Part shown: piece by piece, positions 40,667-49,873 of the stretch
Layout of the letters: every line of letters begins with the position of its first letter
Numbering within the stretch: the stretch's first letter is position 1
Source: Gammaproteobacteria bacterium
Lineage (GTDB): Bacteria > Pseudomonadota > Gammaproteobacteria > Pseudomonadales > JAUIET01
NCBI GenBank assembly: GCA_030429735.1
Contig: JAUIET010000001.1
Location: 434,001-498,000, forward strand
Direction: 5' to 3'
DNA length: 64,000 nucleotides
Translations under genes and position numbers: made by a program
Notes under the pieces: model-generated
Databases searched by the model: none
Seen by the model: the letters and a program-made list of their open reading frames with translations, nothing else
Told to the model about the DNA's origin: nothing

Positions 40667-41923
40667 TCATGTGTTAAGCGATGGAAAGGCAGCAAAGTAA
40701 AAATCAAATTGTTGCCGCAGCTCTTCTGGCTCAATACCAAACTGACCCTTGAGATCGTAAATTACCCGGCCGTACGAGCCCTGATGCTGATCAACAAAAT
40801 CGCTCAACTGTTGACGTGATTGCGTGGTCATTTCAAGACCGGCCCTGGCATAGATTTTTTCAACCATGCCTACATCATCATTGATCAGCTGATTAAATGG
40901 CACGTCAATCGTTTGTGCATCTGGCAATTTATGCCGGTCGCGCGTGCACGCGCTGAGCAGGTGTTTTATGCGGTCTGTCCAATACTCCAACAATTCAGCG
41001 GTCAGCACTCGGTCCCGGTTTAGGCGTTGACCATACGCGAGCATGGTAATCGCCGACTGAATCACGGCTACCGGGTCGCGGTGGGTGATAGCGATAGTGG
41101 CATCGGGAAACACCTTTTGCAGCACGGGTAACTGTTCCAGATGCTGCGGACATTTCAAAACCCAGCGGCTGGGTCTGTCGGTTTCACGTTGCTGCCAGGT
41201 CAACAACTTTAATACATCGCGCATGTACTCGTACTGGTAGGTTTGATCTTCCGCGTAATAATGATCGCGCCAGCGCGGTGAAAAGCTGAGCCACTCATAA
41301 TTATAAGAACCAAAGTTGGGCCCCATCAGCTCCAGTTCTTCATGAATGTGCTCGGGATTCATCGGGTGCATCGCTGCCAGCAGCGGTACCATCATCTGAC
41401 TTGTTTGCCAGGCTTGTGCACACCGCTGAAAACGCGGGTCGGTACCATCGGCGAGCAACCCTTCGCCAGGCATTGGCACGGGCTCATAGCTTTCCCATAA
41501 TGGCAAAGATCTCAGTCTGGAGTCAGCCGCCATCAGGTTGAGTAAATGCGTTGTGCCCGACCGGGGCAAGCCGGCAACGATAATCGGTTTTTCAATGGCC
41601 ACGTCATGTATGTCGGGGTGCTGATTGAATTCGTTTTGAATCAGCAAACGACTGCAGGCATGTTGCACCAGCTTGTTACGAAGCGACAACCGGCCTATTC
41701 CGTTTAGCCCGCTGTCACTGTTCCACTCATCACAAAGCAGATCCAGCCGTTCCAGAAAATCCATTGGACCCCAGTCAGCAAGACCGGTTTTTTGTTCAGC
41801 CTCGCCTAGAATAGAGTCACGACTCAGATCTACGTTCAGCGTTTTGCCATAATCCACTGCGGCCTGCTGCACCTCACTGAGCACCGGCCGGGCGAGATCT
41901 GTAATATGGATGTTATTGCTCAT
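40667..41923 (-). CDS. PAPS-dependent sulfotransferase family protein
   Basis: A 418-residue Sulfotransfer_3-type enzyme. The 5'-phosphosulfate loop is PIIVAGLPRSGTTHLLNL at about 113-130; the 3'-phosphate region is ITHRDPVAVIQSAITML at about 279-295. Such enzymes move sulfate from PAPS to hydroxyls of lipids, sterols or small molecules. It starts 14 bases after the metallo-beta-lactamase gene and was probably co-transcribed with it. The acceptor is unknown. Confidence 0.85.
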   Translation of the reverse strand: MSNNIHITDLARPVLSEVQQAAVDYGKTLNVDLSRDSILGEAEQKTGLADWGPMDFLERLDLLCDEWNSDSGLNGIGRLSLRNKLVQHACSRLLIQNEFNQHPDIHDVAIEKPIIVAGLPRSGTTHLLNLMAADSRLRSLPLWESYEPVPMPGEGLLADGTDPRFQRCAQAWQTSQMMVPLLAAMHPMNPEHIHEELELMGPNFGSYNYEWLSFSPRWRDHYYAEDQTYQYEYMRDVLKLLTWQQRETDRPSRWVLKCPQHLEQLPVLQKVFPDATIAITHRDPVAVIQSAITMLAYGQRLNRDRVLTAELLEYWTDRIKHLLSACTRDRHKLPDAQTIDVPFNQLINDDVGMVEKIYARAGLEMTTQSRQQLSDFVDQHQGSYGRVIYDLKGQFGIEPEELRQQFDFYFAAFPSLNT

Positions 41924-41937
41924 CGTAAGGCACGCAC

Positions 41938-43215
41938 TTACTTGAAGGACAAGGCTGCTGTTTTGCCACCCTGAAGTAACTTAATCTGGTTTCCCAACCA
42001 GCCTTCAAGCCAGAAATTGTCTGCTTCAGTGAGCAGCAGGCTGTGCACCTCGATAGCCAATGCTACAGCAACTTCATGTCGGGGATGTTCAGCGAATACT
42101 ATATCGAGCAAATGCAAACATTGTTCAAGCTCGCCATCGTTCCTTTTTTGTTGCGCACGCTCAAGCAGGCCATCAACGCCCGCCAGTTCAATCAGGTCTT
42201 TGTATATGCTGGAAGGCGGTACTGAGTACAACTCAGTTGTAGACTGATGATGAAACCAGCCCGCATAGTGTTCCCAAATAGCGCGGATACTCCATGACAC
42301 CTTGCCGTAGCCCTGCCCCAGTTCAAGCTCAGGCGGCAGCTGGATTTCTTGCATCAACGTATAAAGGTTCTTACCTTCGTTCATACCTTTGACAGTTTCG
42401 TCGTGCACATACATAACCGCGTCACGAAACACCGTGAGTTCGGTTTCAATAAGCTCAGCGCCAATCACTGGTGCGTGATGGCCGTATAGAATAGTTTCTG
42501 CGCCCAGCTCCAACACGGTTTGCGCAGCAGCAGCACACACCAGCGCATCACGATAGCGGTCACCACGTATGGTGACCAGATTGGGGAAATGACCAAATGG
42601 GCAGCCAAACAAATTGCCCGTCAGACAGATTTTGTGTTGCGGTAACCAGACCACCAGTGAGTCATTTGTTTCAGCCCCTTGCGCTGCAATCAACACGAAA
42701 TCAACACCACCCAATGAAAATTCGTATCTGTCTTCAAAGCTAATGTCTGCGGTTGGACGATCTTGTGGGTTGATGTCGGTATAGCCTTGCTCGGCGTAGT
42801 AGGCGAAGTCCTGAACAAATGCGTCCTTGAATCGAAACGCAGAACGCGCCGCACGAAATGCCTGCAGCCTGGCATCATAGCTTTGATGCTCTTCATTATT
42901 TGCCTGAGCAATGTATTGCATGCCCGGGTTGCGGTCTCGAAAAAACTGTACACCGCCAACGTGATCTACATGACCTTGTGTGGTGATCACGTACTTTATG
43001 CAATTGCTTGCCGAGCTGTGTTTTTCGTAATTGCTGAAATGCACAGGGGCTTCATACCCCATGCCGGTATTCACCAGCACATTGCCATCATTCGTTTCAA
43101 TCAGGTAGGTATTGGAATTACCCTCTGACATAACAATGAATTCGTTAATACGCTCGGCATCAAACCGGGCCGAATGCGGGCCATAGGGTCGGGACTTATA
43201 GATAGGTGTTCTCAT
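41938..43215 (-). CDS. Metallo-beta-lactamase fold, alkylsulfatase-like protein
   Basis: A 425-residue protein with an N-terminal metallo-beta-lactamase domain and a C-terminal region like the alkylsulfatase dimerisation domain (MYVHDETVKGMNEGKN ... IRAIWEHYAGWFHH) of SdsA1/Pdss-type enzymes, then a helical tail. The metal motif reads TTQGHVDHVGG where the family has HxHxDH, so the first His is Gln; the second-shell stretch GNLFG also lacks the usual Glu, while GHHAP keeps the last His. Start at ATG 43215 has AAGG 7 bases upstream; an in-frame GTG at 43221 is less likely. Catalysis is therefore uncertain. Confidence 0.78.
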   Translation of the reverse strand: MRTPIYKSRPYGPHSARFDAERINEFIVMSEGNSNTYLIETNDGNVLVNTGMGYEAPVHFSNYEKHSSASNCIKYVITTQGHVDHVGGVQFFRDRNPGMQYIAQANNEEHQSYDARLQAFRAARSAFRFKDAFVQDFAYYAEQGYTDINPQDRPTADISFEDRYEFSLGGVDFVLIAAQGAETNDSLVVWLPQHKICLTGNLFGCPFGHFPNLVTIRGDRYRDALVCAAAAQTVLELGAETILYGHHAPVIGAELIETELTVFRDAVMYVHDETVKGMNEGKNLYTLMQEIQLPPELELGQGYGKVSWSIRAIWEHYAGWFHHQSTTELYSVPPSSIYKDLIELAGVDGLLERAQQKRNDGELEQCLHLLDIVFAEHPRHEVAVALAIEVHSLLLTEADNFWLEGWLGNQIKLLQGGKTAALSFK

Positions 43216-43262
43216 TCCCACACCTTACTGCAAAACGCATTCAGCGCCAGCTTAAATCGAGT

Positions 43263-44723
43263 TTAGAACTTCGTGCGAACCGTATAACTCAATGTTTTGC
43301 TACTTTCGCCGGGCACTTTAATTCGCCATTCAGCGGTACCCGAAGCTACTTTTTTATGACTTTCGCTCTGCTTCAGCATTTCCCAATCACCCGGAATGGG
43401 CTCTCGAACAACCACAGTCACGGCTTCGTCTTTGGCATTTTTCAGTTTGATCTCAAAACTGGTGTCGTACACATTGCGCGACATAATTCGCTCTACAACT
43501 TTAAAATTGGTTTGCTTTTTATCTGCAGTAACATCAAACGCTTCGCCAAGCTTCAGACGAATATTTTCTTTCTTTGCCGTATGATCAATACGATCCTCGC
43601 CAACAAATTGCGCATTCCCATTGGAATCGCGTTTGTAAACTCGCACAACACCTTTTGGTAACGGCATACCGAGGCCATCTTTTTTCTCATTATTAAAGTG
43701 CACGTACACACCCAGCTTCATCTTTTGTCCAATATCGCCATAGCTTGACTGGTAGTAATAATTGTTTCCCTGCAACACCAACTCTTTCTTGACCGGAATA
43801 TTTTCCGCACTCAGCAAAGAAACCTGTTTTTTCTGTTTATCATTGATGGTCGTAGGTCGATTCAATGTATAGAGATGGTATTCAAACAGACTCTCTTCAC
43901 TCATACTCTGCTGTACACTATCAGCAGAAAACTCAGCCATTCCTTTGATCATACGGTTACGTTGCATTTGCGGTCTGACCTGATTAACGTCACCTGCAAC
44001 AAGTTGCATCTTTGCGTTGTTATAGGAAGCGCCGCTGGTATTGTCTAACGTAACCCAGCCCAATAAGTCCAGACGATTATCGTCCTTGTTTAATTCTGCA
44101 ACGTAGTCCGCCTGCCAGGACAATCCACCAGTCAGGTAGCTGAGCTCCACGTTCTGCTTGCCAGCAGTTTTGTTATCTAGCTGGATTGAAAGCGTGGGTT
44201 GATCCCTGAGGTTGCTTGGTACATCGGCAAAAATAATTCGCCCACCTGGATTGGTTTCAATACGATCACCAATGCGAACCACCACACCATTTTGTGTGCT
44301 GAGCACGGTTGCTTCTTCAATGGTTTCTTTGCCGGTCGCCGGATTCATTCGCGCAATCTGCACGGTGCGACCGGTATATTTCTCCAATAATTTCTGCGGA
44401 GTCAGCAGATCAAAGTCAAAATTCTGCTCAATGACGTGCAAGCTACGATCAACGCTTGTATTACGCAACATGGCAGTTTCCGGACGCATTCGCGCGCTTA
44501 CACCACGAAACGCCAGCGCATTATCACCTTTGGGCAGCACAATAGAGCGCTTGTCTTTTACCAGTGCCAGATTTTCGTTATAAATTGTGACTGCAACAGA
44601 CTGCTGATCATCCAGCGAGCTTGTGATTTCATCGGCTGACAACGCACTCTGCGATGCACCCACCATAAGCGCACCGGCCACACTGGCCGCAACGGAACGT
44701 TTCTTTGCTGAATTAAAAACCAT
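43263..44723 (-). CDS. DUF4139 domain protein, secreted
   Basis: A 486-residue exported protein with a signal peptide (about 1-29, cleavage after SALSA). The body is a DUF4139/DUF4140-type beta-rich protein: VTIYNENLALVKDKRSIVLPKGDNALAFRGVSA near the start, LSYLTGGLSWQADYVAEL in the middle, and REPIPGDWEMLKQS near the end. Function is unknown. Strong ribosome site (AAGGAG, 6 bases before ATG). It precedes the metallo-beta-lactamase gene by 47 bases. Confidence 0.8.
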   Translation of the reverse strand: MVFNSAKKRSVAASVAGALMVGASQSALSADEITSSLDDQQSVAVTIYNENLALVKDKRSIVLPKGDNALAFRGVSARMRPETAMLRNTSVDRSLHVIEQNFDFDLLTPQKLLEKYTGRTVQIARMNPATGKETIEEATVLSTQNGVVVRIGDRIETNPGGRIIFADVPSNLRDQPTLSIQLDNKTAGKQNVELSYLTGGLSWQADYVAELNKDDNRLDLLGWVTLDNTSGASYNNAKMQLVAGDVNQVRPQMQRNRMIKGMAEFSADSVQQSMSEESLFEYHLYTLNRPTTINDKQKKQVSLLSAENIPVKKELVLQGNNYYYQSSYGDIGQKMKLGVYVHFNNEKKDGLGMPLPKGVVRVYKRDSNGNAQFVGEDRIDHTAKKENIRLKLGEAFDVTADKKQTNFKVVERIMSRNVYDTSFEIKLKNAKDEAVTVVVREPIPGDWEMLKQSESHKKVASGTAEWRIKVPGESSKTLSYTVRTKF

Positions 44724-44828
44724 GGATATCTCCTTGTTGAGGTTCTATCTAGCTTTAACGCAGCATATCCAATTAAGGGGTTAACGGCTATGCAAAAAAT
44801 ATTATGGACACGCGTGAACCCATATCAT

Positions 44829-45701
44829 TCAGGAAAACCGGGAAATAGTTTCATCCCCAAATTGCTTGATACTATCCAGCTTTTGCTCAAGCGTTGCCTC
44901 AGGCCCTGCACTGAACATCCACGGCATGGTCGTCAGCGTGCTCAAGCCCTCATCAGCCAACATCGTGTAGTCGTCAATGCCAAACGCATCCATTGGACCA
45001 AAGCTTAGAATTTTGAAATCGTCGAGACTGCCGCCAGCCTCTACCCTATATTTCTTCGCTTTATGCATCAGATCAATAAGCTCTTGCTTGGTATGCAAAT
45101 CGGCGATCCAGCCGTCGTTGCGTGCCGCTCGACGCATCGCTGGCTCTGAGAAACCGCCCACGTAGATCGGAATGTATTGCTTAGGGTAGGGGTTCATTCG
45201 TACGCCCGGCAAATCATAGAATTCACCTTTGTGCTCTATCATCTCACCGGTCCACAACTTACGCATCACTTCAATCATCTCATCTGCCCGTTTACCGCGG
45301 CGCGCAAATGGCTGCTCTCCAGCAGCGAATTCTTCCGGCATCCAACCCATGCCGATACCGAGGGCCAGGCGGTAGTCACTCATCACCGCAGCCGTGGCCA
45401 AAATCTTGGCGACATGAACCGGGTTTCGAGCCGGTAATACATACACATTGGTGTAGAACTTTAACGTCTGAGTAACAGCCGCCATCGATGCCACGGCTAC
45501 CCATGGATCCGGAAAGTCATCTGTTTCGCTGAAGCGAGGCACGCCATCTTCGGTGTAGGGATAGGGTTTCGACAAGGTTTTCGGATAGATCAGGTGGTCT
45601 GACAGAGTTGCATACGTGAAGCCCGCATCGTCTGCGGCTTTGGCAAGCGCCTGATACTCACACGGCGCGCAAAAACTAATTGATAAACCAAATTCCAACA
45701 T
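44829..45701 (-). CDS. LLM-class (luciferase-like) flavin-dependent oxidoreductase
   Basis: TIM-barrel monooxygenase/reductase of 290 residues, of the F420/FMN-dependent TIGR03619-like type. Diagnostic segments: DAGFTYATLSDHL, YTNVYVLPARNPVHVAKILAT, LALGIGMGWMPEEFAA, IPIYVGGFSEPAMRRAARNDGWIAD. Start at ATG 45701 with AAGG upstream; an in-frame TTG 30 bases earlier is less likely. Whether the cofactor is F420 or FMN cannot be read from the sequence. Confidence 0.85.
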   Translation of the reverse strand: MLEFGLSISFCAPCEYQALAKAADDAGFTYATLSDHLIYPKTLSKPYPYTEDGVPRFSETDDFPDPWVAVASMAAVTQTLKFYTNVYVLPARNPVHVAKILATAAVMSDYRLALGIGMGWMPEEFAAGEQPFARRGKRADEMIEVMRKLWTGEMIEHKGEFYDLPGVRMNPYPKQYIPIYVGGFSEPAMRRAARNDGWIADLHTKQELIDLMHKAKKYRVEAGGSLDDFKILSFGPMDAFGIDDYTMLADEGLSTLTTMPWMFSAGPEATLEQKLDSIKQFGDETISRFS

Positions 45702-45839
45702 AGCGAGGCCTTTTTTCCAGTCGAATAGCAATGGTACTCAATCCATCAGGGCAACGCCGCAATCGTTGCCAATTGGAAATAACCTGGTGTTTACTGCCTG
45801 CTCTGTTTACTCTGCCTGCTCGGCAGCGGAGCAATCCCA

Positions 45840-46336
45840 GTGAGCGCAATCGATATAACAATAATTGCAGTCTACTTTCTGTTGATGCTGATATTGGGCT
45901 GGTACGCCAGTCAACGGCAGATATTTGCATATTGACTGCCTCGGCCAACATCACCCGGGATGTTTACCAGCGGTATCTTAATCCGCAAGTATCTCCCGAA
46001 CGACTGCTGCGTATGAGTGTACTGACCTCACTGGCAGTGGGTGCGCTGGCGGCACTGATGGCATGGCAACTGCAAGACGTAATTGGAATTCTTCTGCTTG
46101 GCTTCACTGTAAATTCAGCCGCGCTGTTTATACCCAGTTTAGCGATGGTTTATTTCAGTCGCTGGAATGCCGATGCTGCCTTCTGGAGCATCAGTTGCTC
46201 TTTACTGACAGTCATTGCGTGGACTATTGCAGCCCGGCTTGATGGCTTCCCGTTCGCCCAGCTCGATGCACTTTGGCCGGGCTTACTGGTTTCCATGTTG
46301 GTGTTTGTTAGCTTGAGCCGGCTCAAAGCACCTTGA
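45840..46336 (+). pseudogene. Sodium:solute symporter remnant with large internal deletion
   Basis: The GTG at 45840, with GGAG 8 bases upstream, begins a typical SSS N-terminus (VSAIDITIIAVYFLLMLILG, first helix and GWYAS) but stops at TGA 45933-45935. From about 45905 a different frame encodes the C-terminal half of the same family (STADICILTASANITRDVYQ, then three to four membrane helices) to the stop at 46336. Intact symporters have 450 or more residues, so some 250-300 central codons and the frame are lost at a junction near 45905-45925. An open frame from 45731 covering only the C-terminal part is not a functional transporter. Confidence 0.85.
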
Positions 46337-46367
46337 ACCGACCCAGCTTACGTCGAGCTACCACACT

Positions 46368-48512
46368 TTATTCGCTTGGTGTAGCTTGCGCCGCCGCGCC
46401 GACTTGTTTTTCCTCATAAAGACGACTCGCTTCTGCCAGAACATATTGGCGAACAGCTTCCGCGTCGTCAGCGCTGATATAGTCTTTAAAGCCGACCATT
46501 CCGACCTGACTGAGCACACCTCCAATAACGATATCCTGCCAGATGGCATGTATACCTTCACCGGAGTAGCGCAGATCAGGCGTGATGCCACCCGTGCGCA
46601 AACCGTCGCCATGGCAATACGCACAATGGCGCTGATAGATCACTTGGCCGTGCTTGACAGTTGCTGCGTCGGCTGTAACTGCCGCGGGCTTGGGCAATTC
46701 ACGCTCGGCAACATCCTCGGGGTCGGGCAAAACATGCTCGCCACCCAATTTGTACACCAACACACGAGACCGATTCGGAATTTTCCAATGGTGGGCAATA
46801 GCACCCCCTTGCGCCGCAAACCCGCCACCAAATCCAACGGCAACCGCGATGTATTGCACGCCATCCACGGCGTAGCTAATGGGTGCCGCCATCGCACCTG
46901 TCTGGGTGTAGTGTGCCCATAATTCGGCGCCGGTTTCGGCGTCATGCGCGGTCAGGTTGCCATGCTTGCCCGGTTGAAAAACCAGCATACCCGCCGTGCT
47001 CAGGGTACCACCCAGGCTGGGCCTACCCGGTTCCTGCACCCATACCTGCTGCTGTTTGATCGGGTCCCAGGCAAGCAACTGGCCGTTGAACTGTTGGTCC
47101 AGTATGGCGTCTACGTCTTTGGCGGGTATTGGCGGTGGCGCCATGCCCATGTTGTTAAAACCCAGATTCCACAAGCCCTGTCCAGGCTTGGTATCAATGT
47201 CATCAGTAGGTTCCAGATACGCCGATGGGAAACGCAAGGTCGGTATATAAACGAGGCCAGTCGCCGGGTTATACGACATGGGTGGCCAATTATGTCCACC
47301 ACCCATGGAAGGCACTACCTGCTTTTTCCCGTCGAATACACGCGCGCCTTCGGTTTCTACAGGCCGACCGGTTTCCATATCAACATGACTTGCCCAGTTA
47401 ACCTCAGTGAACTTTTCAGCCGATATCAATTCACCGGTAACCCGGTCGAGCACATAGAAAAACCCGTTTTTGGGTGCTTGCATCAGCACTTTGCGCAGCT
47501 CGCCGTCAATCTCCAGGTCAGCAAGCATGATGTGCTGGGTAGCCGTGAAGTCCCAGGTTTCGCCTGGCGTGGTCTGATAATGCCAAACGTATTCACCACT
47601 GTCGGCACTGAGCGCCACTATTGAGGCCAGAAACAAATTATCGCCACCTTCGGGACTGCGCAAGCGCTGGTTCCACGGCGAACCATTGCCAACGCCAATG
47701 TACACAAGATTTAGTTCTGGCTCGTAGACGATCGCGTCCCACACTGTGCCGCCGCCACCCCATTTCCACCACTCGCCATTCCAGGTCTTCGCGGCTTGTT
47801 CCATGGTTTCGTTTTCAAATCCATCGGCGGGGTTTCCTGGCACCGTGTAGAAGCGCCAAACCTGCTTACCCGTTTCAATGTCATACGCTGTCACATAGCC
47901 GCGTACACCCAGTTCGGCACCACCGTTCCCAATTATGACTTTGTCACCAGCAATTCGCGGTGCACCGGTGATGGTATAGGACTGCTCTCGATCGGTTGTT
48001 TGAACGTCCCAGGCAACACTGCCGTCGCTTGCGTTCAACGCAATGAGGCGCCCATCGTACGCGCCAACAATTACTTTACCGTTCGCAAATGCAACACCAC
48101 GGTTGACGGCGTCGCAACACCCTTTTGCCAAGAAAGCCCTGTCAACTTTTGGGTCGAATGACCACTTCAACGAGCCATTGGTTGCGTCAAGCGCGTAGAC
48201 TATGGACCAGCTACTCGTGACGTACATCGTGCCGTCAATTACTAAAGGAGTTGCCTCAACACCTCGGCGGGTGAACATATCAAATGACCAGTGCAGGCCC
48301 AGTTCCTTAACATTGTCTCTGTTGATCTGATCCAGCTTTGAATGCCGTTGTTCGCCCCAGTCGTTACCGTGCAAAGCCCAGTCAACACTGGATTTCGCTT
48401 CAGCAATTGACGTTGATGCCAACCTGGATTCGCTGCTTGTTGTCTGTTCGTCTTTACTGCCTCCGCAAGCGCAAAGCACTACAAGAAGCATAAAAACAGT
48501 TAGTTGCCGCAT
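46368..48512 (-). CDS. PQQ-dependent quinohaemoprotein alcohol dehydrogenase
   Basis: Periplasmic dehydrogenase of 714 residues. The signal sequence ends in a lipobox-like VLCAC. An eight-bladed PQQ propeller follows, with the vicinal disulfide GCCDAVNRG and tryptophan-docking repeats (GSLKWSFD, GSVAWDVQ, GAELWAHY). A C-terminal cytochrome c domain has CAYCHGD and a distal Met in VGMVGF. Electrons would pass from an alcohol through PQQ and haem c to the respiratory chain. Strong ribosome site AGGAGG. The PQQ synthesis genes are not in the window. Confidence 0.92.
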   Translation of the reverse strand: MRQLTVFMLLVVLCACGGSKDEQTTSSESRLASTSIAEAKSSVDWALHGNDWGEQRHSKLDQINRDNVKELGLHWSFDMFTRRGVEATPLVIDGTMYVTSSWSIVYALDATNGSLKWSFDPKVDRAFLAKGCCDAVNRGVAFANGKVIVGAYDGRLIALNASDGSVAWDVQTTDREQSYTITGAPRIAGDKVIIGNGGAELGVRGYVTAYDIETGKQVWRFYTVPGNPADGFENETMEQAAKTWNGEWWKWGGGGTVWDAIVYEPELNLVYIGVGNGSPWNQRLRSPEGGDNLFLASIVALSADSGEYVWHYQTTPGETWDFTATQHIMLADLEIDGELRKVLMQAPKNGFFYVLDRVTGELISAEKFTEVNWASHVDMETGRPVETEGARVFDGKKQVVPSMGGGHNWPPMSYNPATGLVYIPTLRFPSAYLEPTDDIDTKPGQGLWNLGFNNMGMAPPPIPAKDVDAILDQQFNGQLLAWDPIKQQQVWVQEPGRPSLGGTLSTAGMLVFQPGKHGNLTAHDAETGAELWAHYTQTGAMAAPISYAVDGVQYIAVAVGFGGGFAAQGGAIAHHWKIPNRSRVLVYKLGGEHVLPDPEDVAERELPKPAAVTADAATVKHGQVIYQRHCAYCHGDGLRTGGITPDLRYSGEGIHAIWQDIVIGGVLSQVGMVGFKDYISADDAEAVRQYVLAEASRLYEEKQVGAAAQATPSE

Positions 48513-48612
48513 TACCGGCCTCCTTTTTTATTTGTTCATTAATTTATCTGTGGAACCCTGAGTTCAGGTTTGCCGGTAACTGATTTTTGCAGCGAACTTA
48601 CTTAAACAACGG

Positions 48613-49026
48613 CTAGTTTTGCCGCCCGGAATATTCAAGAATTGCCCACAAAATATTACGGCAGCTCAATTGGCCTACTAGTTTACCGTTTTTTATCACA
48701 GGTCGTCGACGATGCCGTGCCGCCAGCATCGACTGGGCTACCGCAACAATGTCATCATCAGGGCTACAAGACTCCACTTCACTGGTCATGTAATCGGCGA
48801 CCAGGCCACCGGCGGCCGTGCCCTCGTTATAGACGTCGCCAAGCACCGCTTTAAGGCAATCCAGTTCTGAGATTACACCCACAACACAACGCTCCTCATC
48901 AATCACGGTAAGCCCGGTGATACGATGCGCCTGGATTAACTGGATTGCCTCATACACAGTCGCATCCGCTCTCACCGTTGCCGGATTAGTGTGCATGCAG
49001 TTTTCAATAAGATAGGGGTTGGACAT
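48613..49026 (-). CDS. CBS-domain pair protein
   Basis: Stand-alone tandem CBS (Bateman) module of 137 residues: first CBS about 9-60 (VYEAIQLIQAHRITGLTVIDEERCVVGVISELDCLK), second about 78-130. Such modules bind adenine nucleotides and regulate partners. The gene lies 100 bases upstream of the PQQ dehydrogenase gene on the same strand. The partner is not evident. Confidence 0.88.
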   Translation of the reverse strand: MSNPYLIENCMHTNPATVRADATVYEAIQLIQAHRITGLTVIDEERCVVGVISELDCLKAVLGDVYNEGTAAGGLVADYMTSEVESCSPDDDIVAVAQSMLAARHRRRPVIKNGKLVGQLSCRNILWAILEYSGRQN

Positions 49027-49087
49027 GGTTTCTCTCCCTGGTTATGGGCACCCATTCAGTGCCATTCGCCCTGAATATGACATTGAC

Positions 49088-49110
49088 GACAGGTGCTTGC
49101 AACACCTGTC
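49088..49110. promoter_or_regulatory. 8-bp inverted repeat between divergent CBS and SnoaL-like genes
   Basis: GACAGGTG-CTTGCAA-CACCTGTC, perfect 8-base arms with a 7-base spacer, lies in the 165-base divergent gap, 61 bases from the CBS start and 81 from the SnoaL-like start. No T tract follows on either strand, so an operator is likelier than a terminator. Confidence 0.45.
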
Positions 49111-49191
49111 TACTTCGGAATGGACGTGCGGTACACTTCTCGAACGATTGCCCATCATCAGAAACACTCAAATAAAGTCTGGAGCACGATT

Positions 49192-49776
49192 ATGTCCAAC
49201 CATGCGCAACGACAGGTCTTAAACAAAGCCAATCTGGGTATTGTCGACGGATTACCCCTGCAGGCCTCGGACGGCGGCCTGGATGAATTGCGAAAGAATA
49301 TTCAGCACCTGATGGACATTGAGGCCATCAAGCAACTGAAACACGCCTACTTTCGTTGTATTGACACAGCGAACCTTGACGAACTGGGCACCTTGTTTCA
49401 TGCCGACGTTGATGTGCATTTTGTCGGCGGTACATACGAGTGGAAACTCACTGGTCGCGACCAATACGTAGCGTCCATAGGGCAAAGTTTTAATAGGCGT
49501 TCCGTTGGCCACCATAACGGCCACCAGCCGGAAATACAGGTTCTCAGTGACAGTGAAGCCACGGGCATTTGGTACCTAACTGATAATATGTGGGTAATGG
49601 CGCACAATGCGTTTACCACTGGAACCGCCATTTACTGGGACCGCTATGTCAAACAGGATGGCCGCTGGCTGATCAGGGAAACCTGCTACGAGCGCCTTTA
49701 TGAACTGAACGAACAACTGGATCAAGACCCTGCGTTCAGCTCGCACTATCTGGCCGTGCATGGCGCCGATGTATAA
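49192..49776 (+). CDS. SnoaL/NTF2-like protein
   Basis: A 194-residue protein with a SnoaL_4-type fold (about 45-180): IEAIKQLKHAYFRCIDTANLDELGTLFHADVDVHFVGG, then GHHNGHQPEIQVLSDSEATGIWYL and YWDRYVKQDGRWLIRETCYERLYE. Relatives include polyketide cyclases, dehydratases and small subunits of ring-hydroxylating oxygenases; the exact activity is unknown. Start at ATG 49192 has GGAG 7 bases upstream; a longer reading from 49093 adds residues overlapping the regulatory palindrome and is rejected. Confidence 0.82.
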   Translation: MSNHAQRQVLNKANLGIVDGLPLQASDGGLDELRKNIQHLMDIEAIKQLKHAYFRCIDTANLDELGTLFHADVDVHFVGGTYEWKLTGRDQYVASIGQSFNRRSVGHHNGHQPEIQVLSDSEATGIWYLTDNMWVMAHNAFTTGTAIYWDRYVKQDGRWLIRETCYERLYELNEQLDQDPAFSSHYLAVHGADV

Positions 49777-49799
49777 GCTTATCGCAACATGATCTAGCC

Positions 49800-49813
49800 G
49801 GCGTTATAACGCC
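49800..49813. promoter_or_regulatory. Perfect 14-bp palindrome before the CysH-like gene
   Basis: GGCGTTA-TAACGCC is a perfect gapless palindrome, 24 bases after the SnoaL-like stop and 61 before the CysH-like start. It could be an operator or a small hairpin; no T tract follows. Confidence 0.35.
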
Positions 49814-49873
49814 TGTTTACTAGCCCGCTATGCCAGCCTATTCTTGCCATCATCAAGAAGGCATGGGCTGGGT

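Noticed and set aside
43206-43661. Plus-strand frame opposite the DUF4139 gene
   Set aside because: Antisense shadow without domain or ribosome site.
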